This document shows, piece by piece, positions 25,550 through 38,149 of a DNA stretch of 64,000 bases. A model generated the notes under the pieces. That model made no database searches, had not been told where the DNA came from, and saw nothing but the letters and a program-made list of their open reading frames with translations. The first letter of the stretch is position 1. Every line of letters begins with the position of its first letter. Source of the DNA: Dromaius novaehollandiae (taxonomy: Eukaryota; Chordata; Aves; Casuariiformes; Dromaiidae); NCBI RefSeq assembly GCF_036370855.1, contig NC_088132.1, forward strand, positions 62,720,841 through 62,784,840. Direction: 5' to 3'. Made by a program: the position numbers and the translations under genes.

Positions 25550-26375
25550 CACAGAATCACAGAATGGTTAAAATTGGAATGGACCTTTAAAGATCATCTA
25601 GCGCGAACCCCCCTGCTCAAGCAGCATCACCTAGGACATGTAGCCCAGGACCCTGTCCAGGCTCTCTCAGCCTTTCCTCATATGAGAGATGCTCCAGTCC
25701 CTTAATCATCCTAGCAGCCCTTCGCTGGACTTGCTTCAGTAGCTCCATGTCTCTCCTGTACTGGGGAGCCCAGAACTGGACACAGTCCTCCATATGCGGC
25801 CTCACCAGGGCTGAGTAGAGGGGGACGATCACTAACCTCGACCTGCTGGCAACACTCTTCTTAATGCAACCCAGGATACCATTGGCTTTATTGGCTACAA
25901 GGGCACCTTGCTGGCTCATGGTCAACTTGTTGTCCACCAGGACTCCCAGGTCCTTCTCCACAGAGCTGCTTGTCAGCTCCCAACCTGTCCTGGTGCATGA
26001 GGCTGTTCCTCCCTAGGTGCAGGACCCTGCACTTGCCTTTGTTGACCTTCATGAGGTTCCTCTCTGCCCACCTCTCCAGCCTGTCGAGGTCCCTCTGAGT
26101 GGCAGCACAGCCCTCTGGGGTATCAGCCACCTCTCTCAGTTTTGTATCTTCTGCAAACTTGCTGCGGGTGCACTGATGAATAAGCTGAACAATACTGGAC
26201 TCAGTATTCACCACGGGTTACATCACTCTCTACAGGCCTCCTCCAACTAGACTTTGCGCCACTGAGCACACCCCTCTGAGCTCTGCCTTTCTGCCAGTTC
26301 TCAATCCACTTCACTGTCTGCTCATCTATCCTGCACTTTCTGAGCTTGCCTATGAGCATGTTATGGGAGACAAAC
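25550..26375 (-). mobile_element. CR1 LINE fragment with internal deletion
   Basis: A 5'-truncated CR1 non-LTR retrotransposon on the minus strand, sense with NDUFAF2. Its 3' end shows the typical 'acagaatcacagaatgg' terminus at about 25551. The minus strand encodes broken pieces of the CR1 pol C-terminal region: DRLERWAERNLMKVNKGKCR and a separate-frame [17 protein letters not shown], then [20 protein letters not shown] and [12 protein letters not shown]. The protein then jumps directly to the terminal segment near 25655. The part between the E-E-R-L-R-E motif and the 3' end, present in the copy at 48.2 kb, is missing (roughly 280 bp). Frameshifts and the deletion show it is dead. Confidence 0.93.
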
Positions 26376-27700
26376 CAGTTCTAAAGAATCACATTCGAGA
26401 CAAAACAATAAACAGTATTGTAAGAAACAGAGAAGAGCATAAAACAAACATTGCCAGAACTAAGAAAGTACATTGAACTGACAGCTCAAAACACCATCAC
26501 AAAAACTTACAAGTTAAAAATTCTCCTTCAAAATACTGTTATACAGCAAATACATATTGCAGCAGTGAGTTCAAAAAAAAGTATTATCACCAGCTATTTC
26601 CATTTTATAAGCATAAATATTTACTCAGATAAACTAACTCAGAACTTGACTACCTCATCCCATACATAAATAATGCCTTACTTTGACTACAAGAAAAAAA
26701 TATTGCTGAAAAGAGCTTAAAGACAATTCCATATCTGTAATACTATGATACAGGTATTCATCTCAAATTCAAAATCGGTATCTCGGCTCTAATAAATGGA
26801 GGATATGTCCCATCCTTTCTAATTTATACTAATTATTCTATAGCATTTGACCCTCAGGATTCCCTAGAAGAAGCTGGGTGGACCATTAACAAGCCAAAAA
26901 AAAAAATCCACCTTATTCTTGTATCCTAATTTAAGCTTAAGACATATGAGGACTGAAAAAGAGATGCTTAAAATGAGATATCTAAACAAGGGTGCACGCT
27001 AGTTTAGAAACAACTTTCTAAAGGCATTTTCAACTCATTAGTTTAACAGTTTACATATGAGTTCAGTAAGTTTTCCTGAGTTTTTGTTCTTGGGGGGGAG
27101 GTTGTTCAGACATTGTATTTTGCTTTGATTTCAAGTTTGTTTATACTTACAGTAGACTTCTGGTCTGCTTTTTCACATATCTTTGAAGTCTCAAAAATAG
27201 ATTGAAAGTATAATTAGTAATATAAAGTGATTAAAAGAATGCTTATATTAATGTTTATAGGAGCATAATTGCTGTTGTTCAGTTTAGCACACTACCTTAT
27301 AGCTCTTAACATTTAAAGCCAGCAGTTTGCAAAATATCATCTTTTATATACAGAAATCAAATCTTTACTTCATCAGCACTCTAAAAATAAAATAGTAATA
27401 ATTAAAAAAAAAGGTATTTCCAAAGTAACTGCTACTTGCTTACTGAAATTAAATAATACTTACCAAAAAGTACAATAAGTTAGTAGATTGTGATTAATAA
27501 AGCAAAATCATTTCTCTTTCAAGAGCTGACAGTTTTTGTCTGATTTAATTCATACTTTACATTGTTAGGTTACTTTTAAACCCGTACCTGAAAAGTTTGT
27601 TTCTTTAAGCTAGACAGTTATTTAAAACTGTTTTCCAACAATGCTGATTCTGCAAGAATCACATCTTAGCTGCTTTTGGTTTGCTCAGAATAGTGTAGGT
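26376..27700 (-). other. NDUFAF2 intron 1, AT-rich stretch
   Basis: 1.3 kb of AT-rich intronic sequence between the CR1 copy and the decamer array. No gene, repeat or motif was recognised beyond short A and G runs. Confidence 0.75.
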
Positions 27701-27832
27701 GGGGGAGAGGGAGGGAGAGGGAGGGAGAGGGAGGGAGAGGGAGGGAGAGGGAGGGAGAGGGAGGGAGAGGGAGGGAGAGGGAGGGAGAGGGAGGGAGAGG
27801 GAGGGAGAGGGAGGGAGAGGGAGGGAGAGGGA
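27701..27832 (+). repeat. Tandem decamer array (GAGGGAGAGG)13, G4-prone
   Basis: Thirteen head-to-tail copies of the 10-bp unit GAGGGAGAGG, almost perfect (the first copy has one mismatch). The plus strand is a pure purine tract with GGG runs separated alternately by A and AGA, which satisfies the G-quadruplex pattern many times over. As a homopurine-homopyrimidine mirror-like tract it could also form triplex DNA. It lies in NDUFAF2 intron 1, so the pre-mRNA carries the C/T-rich complement. The open frame through it (Gly/Arg/Glu repeats) is a composition artefact. Confidence 0.97.
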
Positions 27833-30800
27833 ACACAAAACCTTTACATAGCCAGGGTACAGCAGCTGCTTTCCAAGCTCCTAAGAACAGGAAAAAGACA
27901 GAGTGGAAGCAGGACTAAGCACTATCTGCGAGTCAAAGCTTTTTTGTACCGAGTCATTCCTGCAAATAGATTCTTCTCCTCAAATCTGAGTTTCTGTTGT
28001 CACTTTGGAAGTTAGAAAAACAAAAACACACACAAAAAGCAATATGCGCACTCCACTTAGCAATTTATCCTGCTTTCTACTTCCACAGTTCTGGCTTAAC
28101 TGAACAGTTAGAAAGCTCTAACCAGCAAATATTGAGGTCTATGCGTTTTCACAGTATGTAAATAACAATCAAGTGTTTAAACACTCAGTTGTAGGCCTGT
28201 TGATTTTAGAGTATTGTGCTGCTATTAGAAGTTGAAGCACTAATTGCAGCTCTTGTGGCCAATAACTACATATAAAAGTTTCTACGTGAAAGCCTTTATG
28301 TCGATGACTGAATAGAAAAGATGAAAGATTGCCTTGGGACAGCTAAGTTTTTTGGACTTGCATAGCGTCTGATAGCCAGAAGCTAAGTGTTTGATATACA
28401 GAGTTTATGATCACTATAAGAACAAGTTGTGATTTTTATAAACTCTAGAGTCAAATAATTTCACCAGGTACTTCAAAGACTTGTAGACACCTCAACTCTA
28501 TTTTAATTTTTAGAAGACAAAAGTACAGTTACTTTACTATGCTTAACCAATTTAATCTCTGAAACGAACTCTCAGAAATGAGGATTTTCATAGAGATTCC
28601 CATTACTTCAAAGTTATTGGATTAACTTCATCAGAATTCTAACATTTATTCAAATTCCAGCTAAGATGCATAATCTTCATGTTTTTATATTAAGATGTCA
28701 CACAAGCTCTTTCATTCTTAAGCATCTCCCTTGTTCTAAAAACCTGCATTGATATCAAGATACACGATTTGTCTCCTCATACTGAAGCACAACTCTGCAA
28801 TGAAACAAGTGAAAACACACAACCATTTAGGACAGCAAGTAAAAAGTACTGTTTTCAGTATGTTTTAGGGAGATTTGGCATGCAAGATGTAAAGACTAAA
28901 TACAGTTTGGAGATACCTTAAAATAGCTAATATAATAAAAGGTACTAAAAGAAATTATGCCAGCCACAGAAAACCCCCTTATTTTCTGGAACATTTAGGT
29001 GCCTACTCACCTCAACAATATTTTTGCTGGCCTTGCTTAACTTGCAAGACATGACAGAACTACAACATAGGACGGCACAGATGCAGACCATTAGCGATAA
29101 GGAAAAGGCATCTGAATACAACTTCATGGGTGTAGCTGCCTTGCAATGTAGGTGGAGTTCTGTGCATAAACTCCCATGCACTGAGAGGAAGGAAAATGCC
29201 TCAACCTTTAACTCTCCAGCAGCCTTAAGACACACAGGTATCCTGAAACATGGACGATCAGGGAGTTGCATTCTCCCAAGGATGATAAAAATGACACTGT
29301 TTCTACCAAAAAAGAAAAGAAATTTCAAAAAATACGTAACAGTCCCCTACCCCCCCACTTTCTTTTATGGAAATGTAACGCAAATACATAAAACATTCTA
29401 AATGAAGGATAAACCTGTTCAATTACGTTATACCTCATCTCAGTGGCATTTCTTACCAATTGTTTCGACAGCGTGAACTTGTTTTTGTGAATGTATGTCT
29501 ACTTTTTAAATGATAAACTTACTGAGAGTCGATACTCAAAAATAAATTCAGAACTTATACAGACTCTCATATATCTCTGTGTGTGTATGAATGAGAGGGA
29601 GGAAGCACATGCAGGAGAGAGAAGATGAGATGAGATTTTCACCCCTTAATAAAGACAACCTATTTTCGCACATTTCTATAACACTCATTTTCTACCCTGG
29701 GAAGTTATTATACAACCAAATTACCTGTATGATAAACCTTCTGTAATTACCAGTAAGAGTCTTATTTTTCAGTTTAAGGACACTTTTGACTTGTAGCTGC
29801 ATTTTACATACTGTACAGATGACTAAACATATATTTAAATATCAAATTCAGACATTTTTAGTTCAAATCAATTAAACTGAGAAATCATTCCCTTCTGGCT
29901 GCCTATATTTCTCTTTAATCCTGGTCAGTGTAAGACCTTATTACAAGTAATTTGCTACTTTAAGGCTGAGGAAAAATGCTAGCCTCACAATTTTTGTCAT
30001 TTCCCCCCCCACTTCCCCTGCAGGCTGCTACTGTTGATGGCCTTTATGGAAATATAAATTCAATCAGCAGCTGCAAATTTCATGAGACGTCCATCTTCAT
30101 GCTGAATTTCTAACTGAGTGTCAAAACAATCTGTGGATTTCTCCCTGATGAAACACACTTTGAATTGTAAATTTCTGCAATTTTCTCATGTTAGAATTTG
30201 AGCTGCACTAAAATAGAGCTAGCCTAGATATAGTGTCTACCAGCTTGAGACAAGTCATTTTTCCCCTCATTAGCTCTCCCTACTACAGAAAGGGTTAAAT
30301 AATAATCCATGAAAAACAATCTTTTTTACATGAAAAATTACATTTTCTATTCCTTTTAGCAGTAAAATAAAATATAAATGCTTTCAATACATTCCAAAGG
30401 CTTTTCAAATCAGTTATTTATTTGAACTTACTATTAATTTCACAGTATTTTGCAGTGATAAAAATCAAAATTAGCTGCAATAAAACTAAAGTATTTCCTG
30501 TAGTGTCAAGATTGTCAAATATTCAAGGAGAGCAAGTTAAGTTCACAGAGATGGTTCCTCTTTCTTCTAAATCTCCACTTATATTAAATATTGATGGAAA
30601 AAAATGTACAATTAAATGACTAAGACTGAATTGTTTATACAGTTCTGAACAGTTCACTGTTCTCTGAATAGAGCAAAGCAGAATACAATTTCTCATTCAA
30701 CTGCTATTTCTCACAGCAGCTTAAAGAAAATGTACAACATACCAGGTATATTATAGCAACTTAAGTATTTTGCTTTAGAAGAAAATTTGTTCCTCTCTTC

Positions 30801-31639
30801 TGTAGACACTAACATGAAATATGTAAAAATATTACGTTTCCAATTGTGAAGCAAATGAAATAGTCTGTTTATTACATTTCCTTCTCATCTCCTTTCTACA
30901 TAAAAAATTATCATTCACAATGAAAAAAATCATAGTTTGATATAGACAAATCTTATAATTAAGAACTGGCTGTCTTTGTGTTTCTTTTCTTCTCTCCAGA
31001 GATGAATATTCCTGTGTTGAGGAGGTGGAAGGTGGACCTTACTATTAGTCCATCACGGAAAGCCATTTCCTTTTGGATGCGTCAATAAAATGTCTTCCAA
31101 AATACCTGGGTGTCATTCAGTTCACCTAAGAATTCAGTGTGGCACCTTCTGCTTGTAAGCCCCAAAACATCCAGTTAATTCTCAGAATGGGGAAAACCTA
31201 AAAATGGTTAGCTACAGAATAATTCCCAGACGAAAAAAAAAAAAAAAAAGGTTTTATTAGTCTTAATAAAGTCACTTCAGCATTTGTTTCACTCAAGCCC
31301 CCAGAAAATCATCTCAGTTACCTGCGCTGCATTCTGTTTCATATGAACTGGAATGAACTGAAAAATGATCGTATTTCCAAACACATGTATAAAACATGTG
31401 AGAGAACTACTCTATGCCAAAAATCAGATTTGTCTCGCAAAGAGGTCCAAGGAAAGAATACTGGCAAGTTGCTAATGGGACATACACTGTCTATGTGAAA
31501 TCTTATGTTTTGGCAAGTAATACAGATCGGGGGGCAACTTGCTCAGTGAAAACTACTGGGCTCCCTTTTAAAACATACTCATAAAACTGATCCTTATAAA
31601 CTTGCTGTTCTTAGAATGCAAGTTCCTCCCTGCTCAGGC
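27833..31639 (-). other. NDUFAF2 intron 1, unassigned
   Basis: 3.8 kb of AT-rich intronic DNA. At 28945-29401 both strands are open for about 125 codons, but neither product resembles a known family. Near 30.0-30.25 kb the sequence is less simple and could be conserved non-coding DNA, which cannot be judged without alignment. Nothing else was recognised. Confidence 0.7.
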
Positions 31640-31783
31640 ATCTCTGTCTCTGTCTCTCATTCTCTGTCTCTCATTCTCTGTCTGTCTGTCTGTCTGTCTG
31701 TTTCTCTTCCTCTCTCCCTCTCTCCCCCCCCCCCCCACTTTCTTTCTCTCCCCCTTCCTCCCTCCCTCCCCCTTTTTTTCCTG
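31640..31783 (+). repeat. Polypyrimidine tract with (TCTG)n, C13 and CCTT runs
   Basis: About 140 bp almost free of A: TCTC/TCTG repeats (TGTC units near 31678-31702), then CCTCTCTCC, a C13 run near 31724-31736, and CCCTTCCTCCCTCC. It is a compound microsatellite. Long one-strand pyrimidine tracts can form triplex structures and mutate quickly. Confidence 0.92.
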
Positions 31784-34700
31784 CTTAAAAAATTATTTCA
31801 ACAGCTCTCTGGTTTTGCTTCATTGAGTCACAACATTCCTGATCAAACAATGCTGAAGGGCTTTTTTTCAGTTTGACGTGGTCAAATATTTATTAGCTTT
31901 AACAGAAAAACAAAAGCGCACACCAAGCTCTTCTCTAACACCAGTCATTTTGTATAGTGAAGCAAATATTCTGTCACACACACAGTTCCCAGCCACTAGT
32001 TTTAGCACCGGCGTGTAGCTACAGATTCTGTTAGGACAGACAGTAGGAATGGTAGCTATTGACTGCATTATAATTGCTTGCATTATACAGCTTCTTGAAT
32101 ATTTTGTTACATTTATCTTTGGTGCTTTCCAGAAGGGAGGGGAGGCATAACAGGAAAATTTGGTTCTATTTCTCAAAATATCCAGAATACTACTGGTAGC
32201 ATGCCTGTAATACATGCCTAAAGGTAGGCACAAAGAATTCATTTCAACAATATTAATTATAATTAAGGTTTTGTCTTGCATTATTTTAAAATTTTGCCTC
32301 AACTTATCATAAACAATTATTTCCAATTTAGGCATATCTTTGAAGTTGTAGGCCATCATGCTTTATTAAATCACAGATATGAAGAACTTCCAAAGGGAGC
32401 TGATTAAACTTCATCTAACGCACAGAGGTGTAGAATTTTGCAATTTCTGTGTGGACTCAGATGAGCCAACTTTCAGACTTCCTACCAAAACTGAAAACAC
32501 CAGAGTACTTGAAAACTTAGGCAAGAAATTTGCAAGCAGTGTTAATAAGCAACACACGGAACTGCACGAAAGAGAAGTCACTGTAAGACAAAACAAACAA
32601 ATTTGATCCTACAAAGCCTAAGATATGTTAAATATTCTTGAATGCCATCTTCTGGCACCATAGTTATAGTTACTAAACATCTGTAATTTATTTGCCTTAC
32701 AACATAATCTTTGGAAGTTATTCACATGTCAAATAAGTATGCATGTTCAACAGGAATACTAAATTAATGAACTCAAAAAACCCCTATTCCTTAGTGAAAA
32801 AGTTGCTTTACAGAATTTTATGTAATGTAAAAAGCTGTAATAGGAGGGAAATTCAGTTTTCCGCAGATGCCAAAAAAAAAGAAAAAATCAATTAGTAACA
32901 TAGAAGTCAGATAAACCTAAGATGAAGCTAACCTTAAATTTTTGCAAGTTGTTGGCAGAATTTCAAATTTAAAAAAATGACAATTTTTATGGCAGCAAAA
33001 TAAGCCACCTGCAGATTTTATTAACCTCCTTCCAAATGCCCCCAACTCACATATTTATCATTGAAATACTCTACTTCTGTTTCAGAACTGAGGACATATT
33101 TCCGCAATCAGAAGTCTGGCTATTTACTTTTTCTGAAGGTATATTGATTCTTTTAATAAAAAACAGGTATATTGATTCTTTTAATAAAAAACAGTATTGC
33201 CTTCTATCTACAAACCTTGCCTTGCTCACATCTTTTCATCGCTTCAACTGCACCACATCTTCCTTGGCTCTTCTTCTCAATAGCCAATGATATTAAACAG
33301 TCAATTTAGCTTTGCTTTTTTTTTTAATTTACCCCCCCCCCCCATTGATGCATGCAAATTAATGACAATTTCCCCCTTCTCATTCTCTTACAAAATTTTT
33401 CAATTGCCTGAGAAAAAGGTAAGACATCTCACAAGTTTTGCTTGGAACGGCTAGTAGCTCTACAACTTTGTGAAGTGAATGTTTATTTTAAAATACAGCA
33501 TAATTGAGGATAGCATTAGGAAGGGCCAAAGCTAAGAGCGAAATGTCAATGAAATGAAAAATAAATAAAAGGGCTTGGTTTTGCTCATTGTGTTTCTGTA
33601 ATTATCAATTACTTTCTCAAAGGTATTTTGTACTATGATGATCTCTAAATAAAAGCAAGAAAGTTGTTCCACTCATAAGACTCTAAAAATTAAAATTGAC
33701 ATGAAGTTTAAAAGCTTTACAGTGTAATTAATAGTCTTTAAAATAGAAAAGAAAAATACAGTGGTTAAAATTACAGTATTTACAGGATTGCCACATACTT
33801 TTCCATATGGTGTAAGAGACATGCCTTTGGGCATGTGGGAACATTAACTTTCATTAAAGTTGGTAATAGTTCTTCATTGTTTGTGGCATGTTAACAGGGA
33901 AACATCAGAATGATACACAGCAAGCAAAGACTGATACTGCAACAATAGCAAGTTTTCTAATAGGATATTCTTGCACTTGAATTCTCTCAGGAAGAGCTTG
34001 CAGATAAGTATTTGGACAGCAGCAATAGCAGAGAAAAGAACTGACATCAGGATCTGGGAAAACATCTATCCTTCCAGAGAGCTTGGTTCCTAAGTGCTTG
34101 CATTTTCTTGTCCCTATCTGTTTCAATGGCTTTTTCATCCTGACTTTCTTCTTCTTTTGCCAGTGGGGGAGGAGAAAACGGAATCTGAGAGCTCCCACTA
34201 CCTGCTGGACCCTTAGAGAAAAATTGTCCTATTAACCAAATAAAGACCTAGTGAAATTAAAAAGCAGATGGAAATGCTTATTTATGCTTATTTATTCAGG
34301 CATAACTGAAACTTTTTTAGTATTTTATAAGCACTGCTTGAATAATGTCAACTATATATAATATTGTACCACCCCCAATATACACAAGGTTTACCTTTTA
34401 AAACAAAACAGTCAGTCCACAATCTCTAAACATTTTTTTTGATATAATACTAATTTATGTGCATACTCCTGTTAAAACTTGTGTTTGAGAATTTTGGAAC
34501 CCTTCGCAAAATCATATGAATCATCTTACTCAATGATATTCAATTTTATTATTATTTTTGATAGCCTTGAAAGCCTCATCAGGAGTGAGGCCATCCTAGC
34601 TAGTGTATAATCAGGCACACATCCTTTTTCTATGATCTTGCATGTTTAAGTCTTGCTTTCAACTATTCTGCATCAATAAGATGAGCAACAATGAGATTTA

Positions 34701-36839
34701 CAGTCATAAGAAAAATCTTTTTAAATAGGCTATGTGCAAAATAAAGCAAAATTCTGTACAGCTTTGATGGAACAGGAGTAAAAAGAGCATTAAACCTTTT
34801 AGATATTTGCCATCAAAATCTAGTCTTCTGTGCTCATTAATATTGACGTCCAGATTCCTAGGCCATCCTAAAAGTAGTGCAAGTTCTTATGGCTGTTTCA
34901 TAAATTCATCTTTTTTCACTTACTCCTCAAAAGTTAGCCCAAACACCTTTCTGTTAATGTCACATTTCCTCTAAATAAAAAAAGAACTATCTCACAGGTG
35001 CTTCAGATGACAAAGCATCTCACCTCTACATGAACTTCCATCCCTGGAGTGTCTGGGTCATAAAGAATTTGGTAGCCAGCAATACACACATAGCTGCTAG
35101 AGGTTCTCTAAATTTAATCGCTGCTGTAACTCGCCTCACAAACAGCAGGCCCAGCAGAGTACTGCCCAATTTGCTTGATAAAAAAGTATAGAAAGGGGAG
35201 CACTGAAAATGAAAACAGGTTTGTGGGACTTCCTGAAATACTGCTTCCTTCATCCAGTCCTTCCCATATCTTATGATCAGCAGAAGAGAGAGAGACAAGA
35301 TCTCTCTCTTTTTTGTTTTTTAACTTACAAGTCCAAGAAGGAAGTTGGCAGTCAAAAGGGAAGTTATATTATTTCACATTAGGATATTCCATATATGGTG
35401 ATACAGAGGCATAACTTAAATATCAGACTCATATCAAACATGACTTACATGTCCATTGGACAAAACATTTTTTCAAACAGTAAAAGGAACAATTAATTCT
35501 GCAATGTTCTTAAAAAAAATTTGCAAAGTCATGACAATTGTAAGTTATGTAAAAGACATTCATACATATAAGTGAACATTATAGCTATAAATTAAACCAA
35601 TCACTTGACATCCTTCTATAAGAAAAGAATAACTGTTGACATACAATGTCACTGTCACAGCAATAGTGTCTACTGAGAATGGCAGACTTGGCTAAAAAGC
35701 CATATTTATGTGTGCATGTGTGTAAATACATATTTTATTCCTATTCTGAATGTAATGTGCAATTATCCCTCACTACTTTGAGGTCCCCATGTGCTTACAA
35801 TTACTTACTCTGTTTTCTAATCATTTTTTCCCCATTTTATTTTCTTTAGCACCTATTAAACACCTGTTAGGTATGCTATCTAGATACTTATCAATATTGA
35901 TATGGAAGAAGCTACTGATTACTTTCCTTTTAGTCCACTATTTCACTTCTTGTCAGTTGCAAATGCATTGTTAAGTCTTTAATATTTCCCATATTTAAAA
36001 AATTAGTCCCAGTATCCCAATGGGCAGTTCCTCTTCTGTATTTTAAATACATTTTGTATCTTCTCATATTTCATTTTAATAAGAAGTTGCAGATTTTTTC
36101 CTCTACGCTGATCTTTAAGTGCTGTTTTAGGTCACATTCATCTTCAGCAATTTATTACTTATCCCCACCTAGGCCAATCTGCAGATGTATCCAATAACAT
36201 CATCTCTTCTGAGACAACTCCATATTCTCTTTACACTTTAGTCACCTTTCTCACTGTTTCTTTGCTAATTAGCACTGTCACCATTTTTACTTGGCTCTTT
36301 CTTCATCTTAGTATCTATTTTCTCCCCCACAGTTTAATTTGTCTAGCTGGACTCAATATACTCAATGCATTCAAACACACACAATGCATTCTTGAATCTC
36401 CTCCCACAGAATTTCAGAAACAATAGCTAAAGTTGCCCAGTACATTACAGAAACACATCTAAGTATCTCCATACTCTCACTCCTTGATTTACAAAATGAA
36501 TTAGAACTCCGTAATGCCAGTGGCAGCTTTATTACAACTGTGTGCTGCCTTACTTGCACAGACTGTCAACACTTGATAGAAATCATCCCTTATTACCAGT
36601 TTCTATGTCACTCAACAGTATGGAGATCTTCTATTACATAAGATTTCTGGATAATATTGTCTTTTTAAGTGCTAGGACTTTAAAAATATTAAATAGTGAT
36701 ATGATTTAACCTGAGACAACTTTAAGTAAATTAACATAAGATAAAAGTTCCAGTTTGCCAGTTGCTCTAAGGAAATAAATTTGGATCTGTTTTGAAAAGG
36801 CTCACAGTGAAGCAATGTTCAGTAGATTAGAACCTTTGT
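31784..36839 (-). other. NDUFAF2 intron 1, unassigned
   Basis: 5 kb of AT-rich intronic sequence. It contains the longest uninterrupted frame of the window (163 codons, minus strand 31868-32359). The encoded protein has no recognisable motif and reads like translated AT-rich DNA, so I do not call it a gene. A C12 run near 33332 and a 28-bp tandem duplication near 33137 are the only clear repeats. The pyrimidine-rich stretch at about 35.8-36.4 kb may be an old LINE remnant, but I cannot support it. Confidence 0.7.
33137..33192 (+). repeat. Perfect 28-bp tandem duplication
   Basis: Two identical 28-bp copies lie directly adjacent (33137-33164 and 33165-33192), each starting AGGTATATTGATTC and ending AATAAAAAAC. 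Absence of any mismatch suggests a recent event in this lineage, or an assembly artefact. Confidence 0.95.
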
Positions 36840-36842
36840 TCT

Positions 36843-36877
<35 letters not shown>

Positions 36878-36882
36878 TCAGA
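36840..36882. repeat. T29 run flanked by 8-bp inverted repeat
   Basis: A 29-base T run (36846-36874) is embedded in arms TCTGAGTT (36840-36847) and AACTCAGA (36875-36882), which are exact reverse complements. The last two T of the left arm belong to the run. No adjacent retroelement body was recognised. Confidence 0.85.
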
Positions 36883-38149
36883 GAAGCATTGGTTCATCAC
36901 CCGTGAGCTCCTTTAGCATGACAGAAAGAAAGCCATTCAACATGCCTTGGGAAGCTACCCTGAGAAAAAGGAGCACATACAGCTATTTAGTGGAATGCCT
37001 GCTACAGATGAGCAGAGAATTCATAAAGGGTAAAGTGTTATTGCTACTTGTGAATTGTTACTAAAATTAAACACAGTGATTGCTATACTCTTCACAGTTT
37101 GGAAATGTGAGGGGTAAATAAGTGCAAACCTAGTGAATACTGCATACTTATAACTTTACTGGCCATCGCAACACCACAGAAGTGACAGGAAAAAAATCTC
37201 ATTATTTGAGACAGGTTCATTTTTTAGTACAGAATTCTTTCTTTTTAATCAGAACTGTACCAACAGAAGCCAGGGGAAGCGGGACAAACAAAAACAAAAA
37301 ACCCACAGACTATGCTGTCAATTTTAGATGTGATAATGTGCTTCAGAGATAAAATATTCTTCTGCATGACAATTGAACAGATGGAATTTTTCATTTTTTA
37401 ACTTGACCAATATTTAAAATATAATTCAAATGAAGCTGAAAGCTACTCTCTAAGCAGCAGGTGCAACACCCCAAAAAACAATGAACTGAATGCTGCAGAA
37501 ATTACACTGACATTACATCACATTATACATTTCAAACTAAACAGTATTTCAAACTAAATATTGAAGAAACAATAGACATTGATGCACAGTGTACTAGTAT
37601 GAAAAAAATACACATTTCATATTTGGTGGAGAAAAAAAAAAACACACACACTGCAAGATTAGACTAAATCTTAACTGCATATACATTTCTGTTCTCTTTC
37701 CCCCCTCCAAATTGTTGTATTGCCTAAAAAAGCAGTTACAAATGGACTGAATCCTAAAGATGTATTGCTAATCCACATTTAAGCTCTTGCTTTTTCTGCC
37801 CATCTCTCTATAAATTCACTTCTTTCTAGCTATACCCATTACTAAGTAAAATCCCTGATTTAATCCAAATCTCTGTCATCTCTCTCTTATTTCCAATGTA
37901 TTCTTGTTTGCTCTTTAATGATACTCCCTCTATGGTCTGTCAACAATACTGCACTGAAAAGAAAAAAAATAAAATAAAAACCTCTTTCTTGCTGTAGTTA
38001 CATTTTTCTCTCCTATGCTACTTCACTAGCTTCCAGTTTTTTCTGTCACATCAGCATTTTGAACAGCAAGATGAGCTAGAAAGCTCCAGCACACTATAGG
38101 TTTTGTGGCAACTGTTCCAACAGCTGCTCTCAAATACATAACCAATAAC

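Noticed and set aside
25617..26214. Minus-strand frames of 108-114 codons with reverse-transcriptase-like sequence, considered as a gene
   Set aside because: They are frameshifted pieces of CR1 LINE pol inside a truncated copy.
27641..28015. 124-codon frame with Gly/Arg/Glu repeats
   Set aside because: It is the translated decamer minisatellite with random flanks.
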